Shown: positions 41,724 to 51,905 of the stretch, in pieces
Numbering within the stretch: position 1 is the first letter of the stretch
Layout: every line of letters begins with the position of its first letter
From: Novosphingobium lentum NBRC 107847
Lineage (GTDB): Bacteria; Pseudomonadota; Alphaproteobacteria; Sphingomonadales; Sphingomonadaceae
Reading direction: 5' to 3'
Length of the DNA stretch: 64,000 nucleotides
Assembly (NCBI RefSeq): GCF_001590965.1
Contig: NZ_BCTW01000009.1
Coordinates: 1 to 64,000 of the forward strand
Notes under the pieces: model-generated
Told to the model about the DNA's origin: nothing
The model's input: the letters and a program-made list of their open reading frames with translations, nothing else
Database searches by the model: none
Position numbers and translations under genes: made by a program

Positions 41724-44612
41724 CTAGGTTTTTTTGCGGCGGCGAATCTCGCCGCGCACCGACAGGCCCAGCGCATCGGCAACCAGCGCGCCCTGCTCGC
41801 TGGCGTGGCGGCTGGCGAGGCCGGTGGCGGGCGAGGCCGAGGCGGTGCGCCCGGCATAGCGCGGGCGCTTCACCTTGGAGCCTGACCCGGTCAGCGCCTG
41901 CTCGATGCAGCCTTCGACGAAGAACCAGCCGCCGTTGTTGCGCGGTTCTTCCTGGCACCACACCACGTGTTCGAGGTTGGTCATCCGCGCCAGGCGGATT
42001 TCCAGCGCTTCCTCGGGGAACGGATACAGTTGCTCGATCCGCACAATCTGCGTGTCGGTGATGCCCGCCGCATTGCGCGCCTCGATCAGGTCGTAGGCGA
42101 CCTTGCCCGAACACAGCACCAGCCGTTTGGTGTCCTTGTCGGCGGGCGGGGTCGGATCGGACAGGATGCGCATGAAATGCCCGTCGCCGATGAAATCGGT
42201 CGAGGCGCTCTTGGCCATCGGATGGCGCAGCAGCGACTTGGGGCTCATGATCACCAGCGGCTTGCGGAACGGACGGTGCATCTGCCGGCGCAGCACGTGG
42301 AAATAGTTTGCCGGGGTGGTGATGTTGCACACCTGCATGTTGTCCTGCGCGCACAGTTGCAGGAACCGTTCGAGCCGCGCCGAACTGTGTTCCGGGCCTT
42401 GCCCTTCATAGCCATGCGGCAGCAGCAGCACGAGGCCGTTGGCGCGCAGCCACTTGGCCTCGCCCGCCGCGATGAACTGGTCGATGATCACTTGCGCGCC
42501 GTTGGCGAAATCGCCGAACTGGCCTTCCCACAGCACCAGCGACTTGGGATCGGTCAGCGCATAGCCATACTCGAAGCCGAGCACGCCGAATTCGCTGAGC
42601 GGGCTGTCCAGCACCTCGAAATGCCCGTGCGGCAGCGTCTTCAACGGAACGTGGCGATGCTCGTCGGTCTGATCGACCCACACCGCGTGGCGCTGGCTGA
42701 ACGTGCCGCGCCCCGAATCCTGGCCCGACAGGCGCACCCCGAACCCTTCGGTGACGAGGCTGCCGAACGCCAGCGCCTCGCCCGTCGCCCAGTCGAAGCC
42801 CATGCCGCTGGCGAACATCTCGCGCTTGGCGTCGATCACGCGCGTCAGCGTCTTGTGGATGGTGAGGTCGGCGGGCACCGTGGTCAGCGTGCGGCCCAGG
42901 CTGTCGAACAGCTTGCGGTCGATGCCGGTGGGCACGTTGCGACGAGCGCCGACCGGGTCGGCCGGCTTGTTCAGCCCGCTCCAGCGCCCGGCGAACCAGT
43001 CCGCCTCGTTGGGCTTGTAGCTGGCCGCGCCCTGGAATTCCTGTTCGAGCAGCCCGACGAAGCGGTCGGCATTCTCGCCCGCCCAGTTCTTGTCGATCAC
43101 GCCTTGCGCCACCAGCCGCCCGGCATAGATCGCGCTGACCGGGGGATGCGCGCGGATCTTGGCGTACATCAGCGGCTGGGTGAAGCTGGGCTCGTCGCCC
43201 TCGTTGTGGCCGAAGCGGCGGTAGCACCACATGTCGATCACGATGTCGCGGCCGAACTTCTGGCGGTAGTCGATCGCCAGCTTGCACACGAACGTCACCG
43301 CCTCGGGATCGTCGCCGTTGACGTGCAGGATCGGCGCCTGCACACCCTTGGCCACGTCGGACGGATAGGGCGAGCTGCGCGCGAACTGCGGGCTGGTGGT
43401 GAAGCCGATCTGGTTGTTGATGACGAAGTGCATCGTCCCGCCGGTGTTGTACCCGCGCACGCCCGAAAAGCCGAGGCATTCCCACACGATGCCTTGCCCC
43501 GCGAACGCCGCGTCGCCGTGGATCAGCACGGGCAGCACTTGCTGGTGCTTGCCGCGCGCCACGTCGCCGGGGATGCCGTCGCTGGTCTCGTCGCCGATAT
43601 CGTCACGCAGCGCCTGCGTCGCGCGGACCTTGCCCAGCACCACCGGGTTCACCGCCTCGAGGTGGCTGGGGTTGGGCACGAGGGACATGTGCACCTTGAT
43701 CCCGTCGAACTCGCGGTCGGTCGACGTGCCGAGGTGGTACTTGACGTCGCCCGAACCGCCGACATCGTCGGGGTTGGCGCTGCCGCCGGAGAATTCGTGG
43801 AAGATCACGCGGTAGGGCTTGGCCATGACGTTGGCGAGCACGTTCAGGCGGCCACGGTGGGCCATGCCATAGACGATCTCCTTCACGCCCTGCGCGCCGC
43901 CGTACTTGATCATCGCCTCGAGCGCGGGGATCATCGATTCGCCGCCGTCGAGCCCGAACCGCTTGGTGCCGACGTACTTCTTGCCGAGGAACTTCTCGTA
44001 CTGTTCGCCACGGATCACGGCGGCGAGGATCGCCTTCTTGCCCTCGGGCGTGAAGTCGATGGTCTTGTCCGCGCCTTCCATCCGCTCCTGCAGGAAGCGG
44101 CGTTCCTCGACGTCGGCGATGTGCATGTATTCAAGGCCGACCTTGCCGCAATAGTTGGCGCGCAGGATCTCGACCAGATTGCGCACGGTGCCCCAGGTAA
44201 GCCCCAGCGTGCCGCCCATGAACACCTTGCGATCGAGCGCGGCGCCGGCAAAGCCGTGGTATTCGGGCGAAAGATCGGCCGGGATCTTCTGGTGCGACAG
44301 CCCCAGCGGATCGAGATCGGCGGCAAGGTGCCCGCGCACGCGATAGGTGCGGATCAGCATCATCGCGCGGATCGAATCCGACGCGGCCTGCTCCATCGCG
44401 GCTTCGGACAGCGCGGGCGCGCCGGTGTCCTTCACCGCGGCGGCGATCGCCAGCTTCATCGCCATCGGATCGAGCGCGGCGGTCAGATCATCGTCGGCGC
44501 CGGCATCCATCAACGGCCAGCGCGCGCTCTGCCACGACGGGCCGGGCTGCGGCGCATCCTGCGCCTCGTTGCCCGATTCGGGAGCGGTGAAGTCGTGCAA
44601 TTCCTGGCCCAT
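41724..44612 (-). CDS. sucA: 2-oxoglutarate dehydrogenase E1 component
   Basis: A 962-residue thiamin-diphosphate-dependent E1, full length. The N-terminal region for E2 binding is followed by the active-site blocks GMAHRGRLNVL, HGDAAFAGQG, RFGHNEGDEPSFTQP, and the transketolase-like half (LPHGYEGQGPEHSSARLERFLQ). It decarboxylates 2-oxoglutarate and transfers the succinyl group to SucB lipoyl. Part of the mdh-sucD-sucA-sucB-lpdA line on the minus strand. Confidence 0.96.
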   Translation of the reverse strand: MGQELHDFTAPESGNEAQDAPQPGPSWQSARWPLMDAGADDDLTAALDPMAMKLAIAAAVKDTGAPALSEAAMEQAASDSIRAMMLIRTYRVRGHLAADLDPLGLSHQKIPADLSPEYHGFAGAALDRKVFMGGTLGLTWGTVRNLVEILRANYCGKVGLEYMHIADVEERRFLQERMEGADKTIDFTPEGKKAILAAVIRGEQYEKFLGKKYVGTKRFGLDGGESMIPALEAMIKYGGAQGVKEIVYGMAHRGRLNVLANVMAKPYRVIFHEFSGGSANPDDVGGSGDVKYHLGTSTDREFDGIKVHMSLVPNPSHLEAVNPVVLGKVRATQALRDDIGDETSDGIPGDVARGKHQQVLPVLIHGDAAFAGQGIVWECLGFSGVRGYNTGGTMHFVINNQIGFTTSPQFARSSPYPSDVAKGVQAPILHVNGDDPEAVTFVCKLAIDYRQKFGRDIVIDMWCYRRFGHNEGDEPSFTQPLMYAKIRAHPPVSAIYAGRLVAQGVIDKNWAGENADRFVGLLEQEFQGAASYKPNEADWFAGRWSGLNKPADPVGARRNVPTGIDRKLFDSLGRTLTTVPADLTIHKTLTRVIDAKREMFASGMGFDWATGEALAFGSLVTEGFGVRLSGQDSGRGTFSQRHAVWVDQTDEHRHVPLKTLPHGHFEVLDSPLSEFGVLGFEYGYALTDPKSLVLWEGQFGDFANGAQVIIDQFIAAGEAKWLRANGLVLLLPHGYEGQGPEHSSARLERFLQLCAQDNMQVCNITTPANYFHVLRRQMHRPFRKPLVIMSPKSLLRHPMAKSASTDFIGDGHFMRILSDPTPPADKDTKRLVLCSGKVAYDLIEARNAAGITDTQIVRIEQLYPFPEEALEIRLARMTNLEHVVWCQEEPRNNGGWFFVEGCIEQALTGSGSKVKRPRYAGRTASASPATGLASRHASEQGALVADALGLSVRGEIRRRKKT

Positions 44613-44630
44613 GATCTCGGTCCAATCCTG

Positions 44631-44720
44631 AGTCCCCGCGAAGGCGGGGACCTCGTGCCTGGGGGTCGAACCGGGGAAAGTCCCTCGCGCCGACCGAGGT
44701 CCCCGCCTTCGCGGGGACGC
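44631..44720. repeat. Palindromic repeat family A, copy 3
   Basis: AGTCCCCGCGAAGGCGGGGAC followed by CTCGTGCC, and AGGTCCCCGCCTTCGCGGGGAC on the far side. It lies 19 bp upstream of sucA's start codon, toward the GIY-YIG gene. Confidence 0.88.
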
Positions 44721-44761
44721 AGCTTGTTTTGTTTCCCCGCCTTGGCCGGGATATGATTAAC

Positions 44762-45052
44762 TCAAACTGGCAGCGTGTCGGTCAGGTCCCGCCAATCGGG
44801 GTTCTGACCGGCAATCCGCCGTAACTTCCAGCCCCGGTTCCACTTTTTCATGCGAACCTCGAACTGGCGCGCATCGTGGATGTCGTCGAAACCCTCGAAG
44901 CACACCAGCCGCGCACAATTGTAGCGCTTTGAAAAGCCGGCGACCTCGCGTGAACGATGCTGTGCGATCCGTTTGGACAGATCGTCGGTAACGCCAATGT
45001 ATAAAACACCGTTAGGCTTGTTGATCAGGAGATAGACGTAGCCTGGCTTCAA
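44762..45052 (-). CDS. GIY-YIG nuclease domain protein
   Basis: A 96-residue protein comprising a single GIY-YIG domain: YVYLL, then LYIGVTDDLSKRIAQH (GIY-like motif pair), Arg and the catalytic Glu region (CFEGFDD...RQFEVRMKKWNRGWKLRRI). This matches the UPF0213-like small nuclease group. It is placed between sucA and sucD and flanked on both sides by family A palindromic repeats, so it may be associated with them. Confidence 0.9.
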   Translation of the reverse strand: MKPGYVYLLINKPNGVLYIGVTDDLSKRIAQHRSREVAGFSKRYNCARLVCFEGFDDIHDARQFEVRMKKWNRGWKLRRIAGQNPDWRDLTDTLPV

Positions 45053-45080
45053 CGCCCGGTTCCCTCAATCCTGCACCTGC

Positions 45081-45160
45081 TCCCCCGCGAATACGGGGAC
45101 TCAGGCCCTAACCGAATACCCTCCCGACCGCCCGACGTCCCCGCCTTCGCGGGGACGCAA
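45081..45160. repeat. Palindromic repeat family A, copy 4
   Basis: CCCCCGCGAATACGGGGAC followed by TCAGGCCC, then ACGTCCCCGCCTTCGCGGGGAC. Left arm degenerate. It lies between sucD and the GIY-YIG gene. Confidence 0.85.
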
Positions 45161-45178
45161 GGGTGGTCGGGCGTTCAA

Positions 45179-46069
45179 TCACACCAACTCTTTCAGCAAC
45201 GCCGCCAGCGTGGTGCCCAATTCCGAAGGCGAGGGCGAGACGCGGATGCCCGCGTCTTCCATCGCCGCGATCTTGTCCTCGGCGCCGCCCTGGCCGCCCG
45301 AAACGATCGCGCCGGCGTGGCCCATGCGGCGGCCTGGGGGGGCGGTCAGCCCGGCGATGAAGCCGACCATCGGCTTCTTGCGCCCGCGCTTGGCTTCGTC
45401 CTTGAGGAACTGTGCCGCTTCTTCTTCGGCCGATCCGCCGATTTCGCCGATCATGATGATCGAGTGCGTGGCGTCGTCGGCCAGGAACAGCTCGAGCATG
45501 TCGATGAAGTTGGTGCCGTTGACCGGATCGCCGCCGATGCCAACAGCCGTGGTCTGGCCCAGGCCCGCCATCGTCGTCTGATGCACGGCTTCATAGGTCA
45601 GCGTGCCCGAACGCGAGACGACGCCGACGGTGCCCTTGGAGAAGATCGAGCCCGGCATGATGCCGATCTTGCATTCGTTGGGGGTCAGCACGCCGGGGCA
45701 GTTGGGCCCGATCAGGCGCGACTTGGAGCCGGTCAGCGCCCGCTTCACGCGGACCATGTCAAGCACCGGAACGCCTTCGGTAATCGCGACGATCAGTTCG
45801 ATTTCGGCATCGATCGCCTCGAGGATGGCATCGGCGCAGCCGGCAGGCGGCACGTAGACGCAGCTGGCGGTGGCACCGGTGACGGCCTTGGCTTCGGCGA
45901 CCGTGTCGAACTGCGGCAGGTTGAGGAACGTGGTTCCGCCCTTGCCCGGCGTGACGCCCGCGACCATCTGCGTGCCGTACGCCAGCGCGGCCTCGGTGTG
46001 GAAGCTGCCGGTCTTGCCGGTCATGCCTTGGGTGATGACCTTGGTATGCTTGTTGACGAGAATCGACAT
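45179..46069 (-). CDS. sucD: Succinate-CoA ligase, alpha subunit
   Basis: A 296-residue subunit: CoA-binding [35 protein letters not shown]-type block (NCPGVLTP) and the phosphorylated His in [12 protein letters not shown] are intact. It interconverts succinyl-CoA and succinate with SucC. No sucC is present in the cluster. Confidence 0.95.
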   Translation of the reverse strand: MSILVNKHTKVITQGMTGKTGSFHTEAALAYGTQMVAGVTPGKGGTTFLNLPQFDTVAEAKAVTGATASCVYVPPAGCADAILEAIDAEIELIVAITEGVPVLDMVRVKRALTGSKSRLIGPNCPGVLTPNECKIGIMPGSIFSKGTVGVVSRSGTLTYEAVHQTTMAGLGQTTAVGIGGDPVNGTNFIDMLELFLADDATHSIIMIGEIGGSAEEEAAQFLKDEAKRGRKKPMVGFIAGLTAPPGRRMGHAGAIVSGGQGGAEDKIAAMEDAGIRVSPSPSELGTTLAALLKELV

Positions 46070-46095
46070 TCAAAAGTGCTCCTGGGGGAGGATTG

Positions 46096-46168
46096 CGTCC
46101 CCGCGACGGCGGGGACCTCAGGCAGTTCCGGCAACGAACGAGGCCCCCGCTTTCGCGGGGACGCACGC
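46096..46168. repeat. Palindromic repeat family A, copy 5
   Basis: CGTCCCCGCGACGGCGGGGAC with CTCAGGC, and AGGCCCCCGCTTTCGCGGGGACG, between sucD and mdh. Confidence 0.88.
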
Positions 46169-46177
46169 CGTGCGATT

Positions 46178-47296
<1,119 letters not shown>

Positions 47297-47354
47297 TTAA
47301 GTTTGATAACGGTTCGCAATAGCAAAAGGGCGCGTGGCATGGGTCGGGTGCGGC

Positions 47355-47684
47355 TCACGCGCGGGGCGCGCGGTTCCTCCGGCGATCCTGCCGCACGCAG
47401 TCGCGCGCCAGCCGGGCGTCGAGCGTGTGGCACACTTCGAGCCACCAGTCATAGCCCGCCGCATCGCCTGCGCCACGCGCCGCTTCGGCGGATTCACGCG
47501 CCCGCACGGCTGCCGAAAGCCCGTGCGCGCCGAACAGGCGCAGCGCGGCGGACAGCACCGCATCGCCATGGCCAAGCTCGCTGAGCATGCGCCCGTTGTC
47601 ATTGGCGGCGCGCAGCGGATGGCGGACGAGCCGGTGCGAAAGGCTGGCCGAGGGCCAGCCATGGGCGGGCGAAAAACGCAGCAT
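47355..47684 (-). CDS. Conserved small protein upstream of mdh, unknown function
   Basis: A 109-residue protein with start at the ATG for MLRFSPAHGWP. It contains HRLVRHPLRAANDNGRML and YDWWLEVCHTLDARLARDCVRQDRRR. Composition and spacing look coding, and a similar small protein with an RAANDN motif is common in sphingomonads. No domain or catalytic pattern is recognised. Confidence 0.6.
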   Translation of the reverse strand: MLRFSPAHGWPSASLSHRLVRHPLRAANDNGRMLSELGHGDAVLSAALRLFGAHGLSAAVRARESAEAARGAGDAAGYDWWLEVCHTLDARLARDCVRQDRRRNRAPRA

Positions 47685-47870
47685 GATCAGGGGGCTCTCC
47701 GTGTTTGCGGCTTGGCCCCCTGAATACCCACAGCGGACTAACATCCGGTTCGGTGACAAGGTGGATGAGGTGTTAACGCCTGCCGCGTGGCGTGGGTGGG
47801 GCACGGGTGGGCGCGTATCGGCGCGGCATTGGTGGATTGCCCGAACCCGAAACAGCTGTGATCGCCCGCG

Positions 47871-47944
47871 AAGGCGGGGGTCTCAGACGGAGGGTGGATC
47901 ACTTGCGCTGCAAGGCCTGAGGTCCCCGCTTTCGCGGGTACGCA
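47871..47944. repeat. Palindromic repeat family A, copy 6
   Basis: CGCCCGCGAAGGCGGGGGTCTCA and CTGAGGTCCCCGCTTTCGCGGG face each other, 19 bp beyond the stop of the SleB-like gene. The rest of the gap 47685-47870 shows no gene. Confidence 0.85.
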
Positions 47945-47962
47945 GTGGAATGGAACGAGGCC

Positions 47963-49276
47963 CTAACCCGCAGGCTGGGCGATCCATTTGCCGCTGTTCT
48001 CGTACTGCGGCAGCACGCCCGACGATCCGCTTGATGTCGTTCCGGCGCCCGATCCGGCTGGCGCCTGCGCGCGGTACAAGGCGTCGCCGCCGCGTTGCGC
48101 AACCGATGGCGTATAGGCGGGGGCATACGCTGGCGCCGCGTCACCGTGGGCCAGCGGGGCCTGCCCGAACGAACCGGCAGGCTGGCCCAGCGCGCCGCCA
48201 CCCGATTGCAGCGCGGCCTGGTGCAGCGCGGCGGCGCGGGCTTCGTCATAGGCGCGGGCGATCGCGATCGGGTCGGTCGCTTCGGGCGGTTGCGGGGTCC
48301 AGGTGCGCGGATGCGGCCCGGCCACCGGCTCGGCCCCGGAATAGGCCGCGTTGAACGCGGCGGGACGTCCTGCCGCTCCCTGCCAGCGATAGAACCGGTG
48401 CGCGCCGATCGTGCCGATGAACTGCAGGCTGTCGGCCCAGTATGGATGGATCGCGCTGGTGTGATAGTGGGTGGCGAGGCCGACCGGCGCATAGACATAG
48501 CCCGCCAGCGCGGCTTCGGCGACGCGGCGCGCGCGGTCCCAGTATTGCGCCATGGGGCGGCGCGCCATCGATCCGTCGCAGGCGAAGCTGAACTGGCAGC
48601 CCGTTCGTTCGGACCCCTGGTAGACCACGCCGCACACGCTGTGCGGGAAGGCGGGGTGCGCCACGCGGTTGAGCACGACTTGCGCCACCGCGCGCTGGCC
48701 GCCGTCGGGTTCGGACGCGGCTTCGTAATAGATCGCCGCGGTCAGGCACTGCAGCGCGCGATAGCGGTTCTCGCCCTCGGTGGCCATCAACGGCCGCGCG
48801 GCAGGGCCGGCGGGGGCAGAGGCCTGCGCTACGGTATCGTCGTCGCGGTGCACGTCCCACGCCTTGGCCGCGATATCGGGCGCGACCAGCCCGGGCGCCG
48901 AAACGTCGAGCGCAGATAGTGGCGCGGCGATCGCATCGTCGCGGTGGATCGCGGGGAGTACGCTGGCGAGCGCACCGCCGCCCTGCTGCGCGCGCGCCGC
49001 CTCGATCCCGGCGCTGCCCCAGCCGAGCGGGCCGAGCACCATGCCCAACGCTGCCAGCACCGCGATGCCGGCGGCGCGCTGGCGCAGGACGATATGCTTG
49101 GCCTTGCGGTGGAGGCGTCCGATCCCGGTGAAATCGCGGCGACGGATGCGGGCGGTGAAGTCGCGCGGCCGCTCTGTCGCGGGCAGGATCGCTCCTGCGG
49201 CAGGAACCGAAGGGCGCGCTTGCGACCGCCGCTCGGGCGGCAGAACGATGGGGCGGTAGGTGATCTCGAGCGGCAT
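47963..49276 (-). CDS. Cell wall hydrolase, SleB-type (Hydrolase_2)
   Basis: A 437-residue protein. An N-terminal cytoplasmic Arg-rich segment precedes a TM/signal anchor (about 69-88: GIAVLAALGMVLGPLGWGSAG). The Hydrolase_2 domain is at about 175-300: ALQCLTAAIYYEAASEPDGGQRAVAQVVLNR, with VCGVVYQGS and CQFSFACDG and the ATHYHTSAIHPYW block. The C-terminus is a Pro/Ala/Gln low-complexity tail. SleB-type enzymes cleave cortex or peptidoglycan. In non-sporeformers they act in cell wall remodelling. Confidence 0.9.
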   Translation of the reverse strand: MPLEITYRPIVLPPERRSQARPSVPAAGAILPATERPRDFTARIRRRDFTGIGRLHRKAKHIVLRQRAAGIAVLAALGMVLGPLGWGSAGIEAARAQQGGGALASVLPAIHRDDAIAAPLSALDVSAPGLVAPDIAAKAWDVHRDDDTVAQASAPAGPAARPLMATEGENRYRALQCLTAAIYYEAASEPDGGQRAVAQVVLNRVAHPAFPHSVCGVVYQGSERTGCQFSFACDGSMARRPMAQYWDRARRVAEAALAGYVYAPVGLATHYHTSAIHPYWADSLQFIGTIGAHRFYRWQGAAGRPAAFNAAYSGAEPVAGPHPRTWTPQPPEATDPIAIARAYDEARAAALHQAALQSGGGALGQPAGSFGQAPLAHGDAAPAYAPAYTPSVAQRGGDALYRAQAPAGSGAGTTSSGSSGVLPQYENSGKWIAQPAG

Positions 49277-49450
49277 GGACTGAAGCTAAACTCCTGTGCC
49301 ATCCCCGCTAGACCGGGGGTTTGCCCCCCGCATCCGTCGATTTCGCACCGTACCGATCCGGCACACACCACCGCTCTAGCGTAAACCGGTTAAGATGCGG
49401 CGAACCGGGCACGCGCATGGCAATCGCTCATGATCAGACCGTCCCTCGAT

Positions 49451-49582
49451 CGTCATCCTGAACTTGTTTCAGGATCCATCGTGCCATAGGCGCGGAGCAT
49501 GAAAAGGCGCGCAAGGCAGCGGCTCGCGCCACCTTGCTCCGTGCGGTCGGAGGAATGGATCCTGAAACAAGTTCAGGATGAC
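49451..49582. repeat. Palindromic repeat family B, copy 1
   Basis: CGTCATCCTGAACTTGTTTCAGGATCC and GGATCCTGAAACAAGTTCAGGATGACG are perfect inverted arms across about 130 bp. The centre (GCGCGCAAGGCAGCGG..., GGCTCGCGCCACCTTGCTCC) is similar to the centre of copies at 63616 and 63873 read in the other direction. Gap 49277-49450 shows nothing else. Confidence 0.9.
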
Positions 49583-49698
49583 GAAACTGGGTTTGATCCG
49601 GCCCCATGTGATTGCCCTGCGGTCTGTGATTGCCCTGCGGCAACGGGCTCGCCCTTGCATTTTGTTGCAACGCGGCATAGGAGCGCCGCCGACGCCAT

Positions 49699-49893
49699 CG
49701 GTGGCCTTAGGCGTTTCGACGCCAACGGGCCCCTGAGGGAATCCCGGTGCAAATCCGGAGCTGCCCCCGCAACTGTAACCGGTGAGCGGCCTGTCCAATA
49801 TGCCACTGGCCCCCGCGCCTTTTTCAGGTTTGGGGGGCTGGGAAGGCGGACAGACCCGCGATGACCCGGAAAGCCAGGAGACCTGCCGGTGTG
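49699..49893 (+). promoter_or_regulatory. Cobalamin (B12) riboswitch controlling btuB
   Basis: The conserved core is recognisable: AATCCGGAGCTGCCCCCGCAACTGTAA region (starting at about 49752), GCCACTG (49802-49808) and the closing segment AAGCCAGGAGACCTGCC (about 49870-49886). It lies about 110 bp upstream of the btuB GTG. A later hairpin (CCGCCTTG 49961-49968 with CAAGGC-C-GG 49982-49990) would mask the GGAGG ribosome site at 49989-49993, a plausible expression platform in which adenosylcobalamin represses translation. Confidence 0.95.
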
Positions 49894-50000
49894 TGGTCGT
49901 TCCGCGAGCCGGGCGGGGTGTACCGGACGCAAGCGGCAGGCGCGCAATCCCGCACGCCTTCCGCCTTGGGCGACATTCGCTCAAGGCCGGAGGTTTGCCC

Positions 50001-51905
50001 GTGAAGTACCTGTTTTCCGTTAGTATTATTGCCGTTTCTGCCGTTTCATCGCCCGCGTTCGCGCAGGACGCGTCGGACCTGATCGCAGCCCCACCCCGCA
50101 TCGTGACCACCGTCGTCGCCACCGGCAGCGAGACTCACCTCGACCAGACCGGGCAAGCCATCACGGTCATCACCCAAGGCGAGATCGACGCCGTCCAGGG
50201 CCCCGACCTCACCCGCGTGCTCGAACGCGCGCCCGGCGTGACCATCACCCGCAACGGCGGGCTGGGCAGCTTCACCGGCGTGCGCGTGCGCGGCGCGGAG
50301 GCCGAGCAGGTGCTGGTGCTGATCGACGGCGTGCGCGTGGCCGATGTCGCCTCGCCCGGCGGCGGCTATGACTTCGGCGGCCTGTTCTCGGGCGGGATCG
50401 GCAAAGTCGAACTGCTGCGCGGTTCCAACTCGGTGGTGTGGGGCAGCGCGGCGATCGGCGGCGTGATCGCGCTGACCAGCCGCGAGGTCAACGGCATCGA
50501 GGCGAGCGCCGAGGGCGGATCGCACGGCAGCTTCACCGGCGACGCCACCGCCGGGCTGGTGCTCGATCGCACCTCGATCAACCTCAATGGCGGCTACACC
50601 CGCACCGACGGCATCTCGTCCGCAGCCACGGGCACCGAGCCCGACGGCTTTCGCCAGTGGCACGTCGGCGGGCGTGGCCGCTTCGCGCTGACCGACAGCC
50701 TCGCGCTGGTCGCGGTCGGCCGCTATGCCGACAGCCGGCTCGACATCGACGGTTTCGCGCCGCCGACCTTCAGCTTTGGCGACACCCCCGAATACCAGAC
50801 CACGCGCGAAGCATCGGGCCGGGTCGGCGCGGAATACCGCTCCAACCTGCTCGACCTCAACGCCGGTTATGCGCTGTCCGACACGCGCCGCGCCTACTTC
50901 GATGCGCCCGCGATCGCCGCGCCGAACTACACCACGCAGGGCCGCAGCGAGCGCGCGGACGTGACCGGCACGTTGCGCCCGGTCGCGCACGTCACGCTCG
51001 ATTTCGGCGCGGACAGCGAGCGGACGCGGTTCTCCACGCTGTTCGATGCCGAAAAGCACGCACGGCTCACCAGCGGCCATGCGCTGCTGGGTTACCATGA
51101 CGACGGGCTGGACGTGGCCGCAGGCGTGCGGATCGACGATCACAGCCGGTTCGGCAGCGCGACCACGCTGGGCGCCAACGCCAGCTATCGCCTGGCACCG
51201 GGGCTGCGCGTGCGCGCCAGCTATGGCGAAGGGTTCAAGGCGCCGACGCTGTTCCAGTTGCTGTCAGATTTCGGCAACACCGGGCTCGTCCCCGAACGCA
51301 GCCGCAGCTATGACGCGGGCGTGGAATACGGCACGCAGGATTCCACCTTCCACGCCGCGCTCACCGCGTTCCGCCGCGACAGCCGCAACCTGATCGACTT
51401 CGCCTCGTGCTTCGGGATCAGCACCGGCATCTGCACCAACCGTCCGTTCGGCACGTACGACAACATCGGCAAGGCGCGCGCCGAAGGGTTCGAGCTGGAA
51501 CTGGGCCTGCGTCCCAGCGCGGTGTTCGGCGTGCAGGCGGCCTACACCTACCTCAAAGCCACCAACCGCACGCCGGGCGCGGCCAACCAGGGCAACGACC
51601 TGGCCCGCCGCCCGCGCAACGCGCTGACCGTGTCGGCCGACTGGACGCCCGATGTGGCGGGGATGGCCAAGGGCCTGACGCTGGGCGCGGACGTGCGGTT
51701 GGTGAGCGACAGCTACGACAACGCCAGCAACTTCACCCGGCTCGACGGTTATGAAGTGACCACGCTGCGCGCAGCGGTGCCGCTGGGTGACCGGCTGGAA
51801 CTGTTCGGGCGGATCGAGAACCTGTTCGACAGCCAGTACCAGACGGCGGCGGGCTACGGCACGTATGGCCGCACGGCCTACGCCGGGGTGAGGGTGCGCT
51901 ATTGA
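50001..51905 (+). CDS. btuB: TonB-dependent vitamin B12 receptor BtuB
   Basis: A 634-residue outer-membrane receptor starting with GTG behind CCGGAGG. It has a signal peptide (cleavage near PAFAQD), a plug (about 30-140: VTGSETHLDQTGQAITVITQ-like start, VRVRGAEAEQVLVLIDGVRV, KVELLRGSNSVVWG), and a barrel ending in YAGVRVRY. The B12 riboswitch and the following btuFCD genes support cobalamin uptake as its job. The stop overlaps the btuF TTG start. Confidence 0.94.
   Translation: MKYLFSVSIIAVSAVSSPAFAQDASDLIAAPPRIVTTVVATGSETHLDQTGQAITVITQGEIDAVQGPDLTRVLERAPGVTITRNGGLGSFTGVRVRGAEAEQVLVLIDGVRVADVASPGGGYDFGGLFSGGIGKVELLRGSNSVVWGSAAIGGVIALTSREVNGIEASAEGGSHGSFTGDATAGLVLDRTSINLNGGYTRTDGISSAATGTEPDGFRQWHVGGRGRFALTDSLALVAVGRYADSRLDIDGFAPPTFSFGDTPEYQTTREASGRVGAEYRSNLLDLNAGYALSDTRRAYFDAPAIAAPNYTTQGRSERADVTGTLRPVAHVTLDFGADSERTRFSTLFDAEKHARLTSGHALLGYHDDGLDVAAGVRIDDHSRFGSATTLGANASYRLAPGLRVRASYGEGFKAPTLFQLLSDFGNTGLVPERSRSYDAGVEYGTQDSTFHAALTAFRRDSRNLIDFASCFGISTGICTNRPFGTYDNIGKARAEGFELELGLRPSAVFGVQAAYTYLKATNRTPGAANQGNDLARRPRNALTVSADWTPDVAGMAKGLTLGADVRLVSDSYDNASNFTRLDGYEVTTLRAAVPLGDRLELFGRIENLFDSQYQTAAGYGTYGRTAYAGVRVRY

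Noticed and set aside
41967-44756. Long open frame antisense to sucA
   Set aside because: Low-complexity translation; sucA active-site motifs lie on the minus strand.
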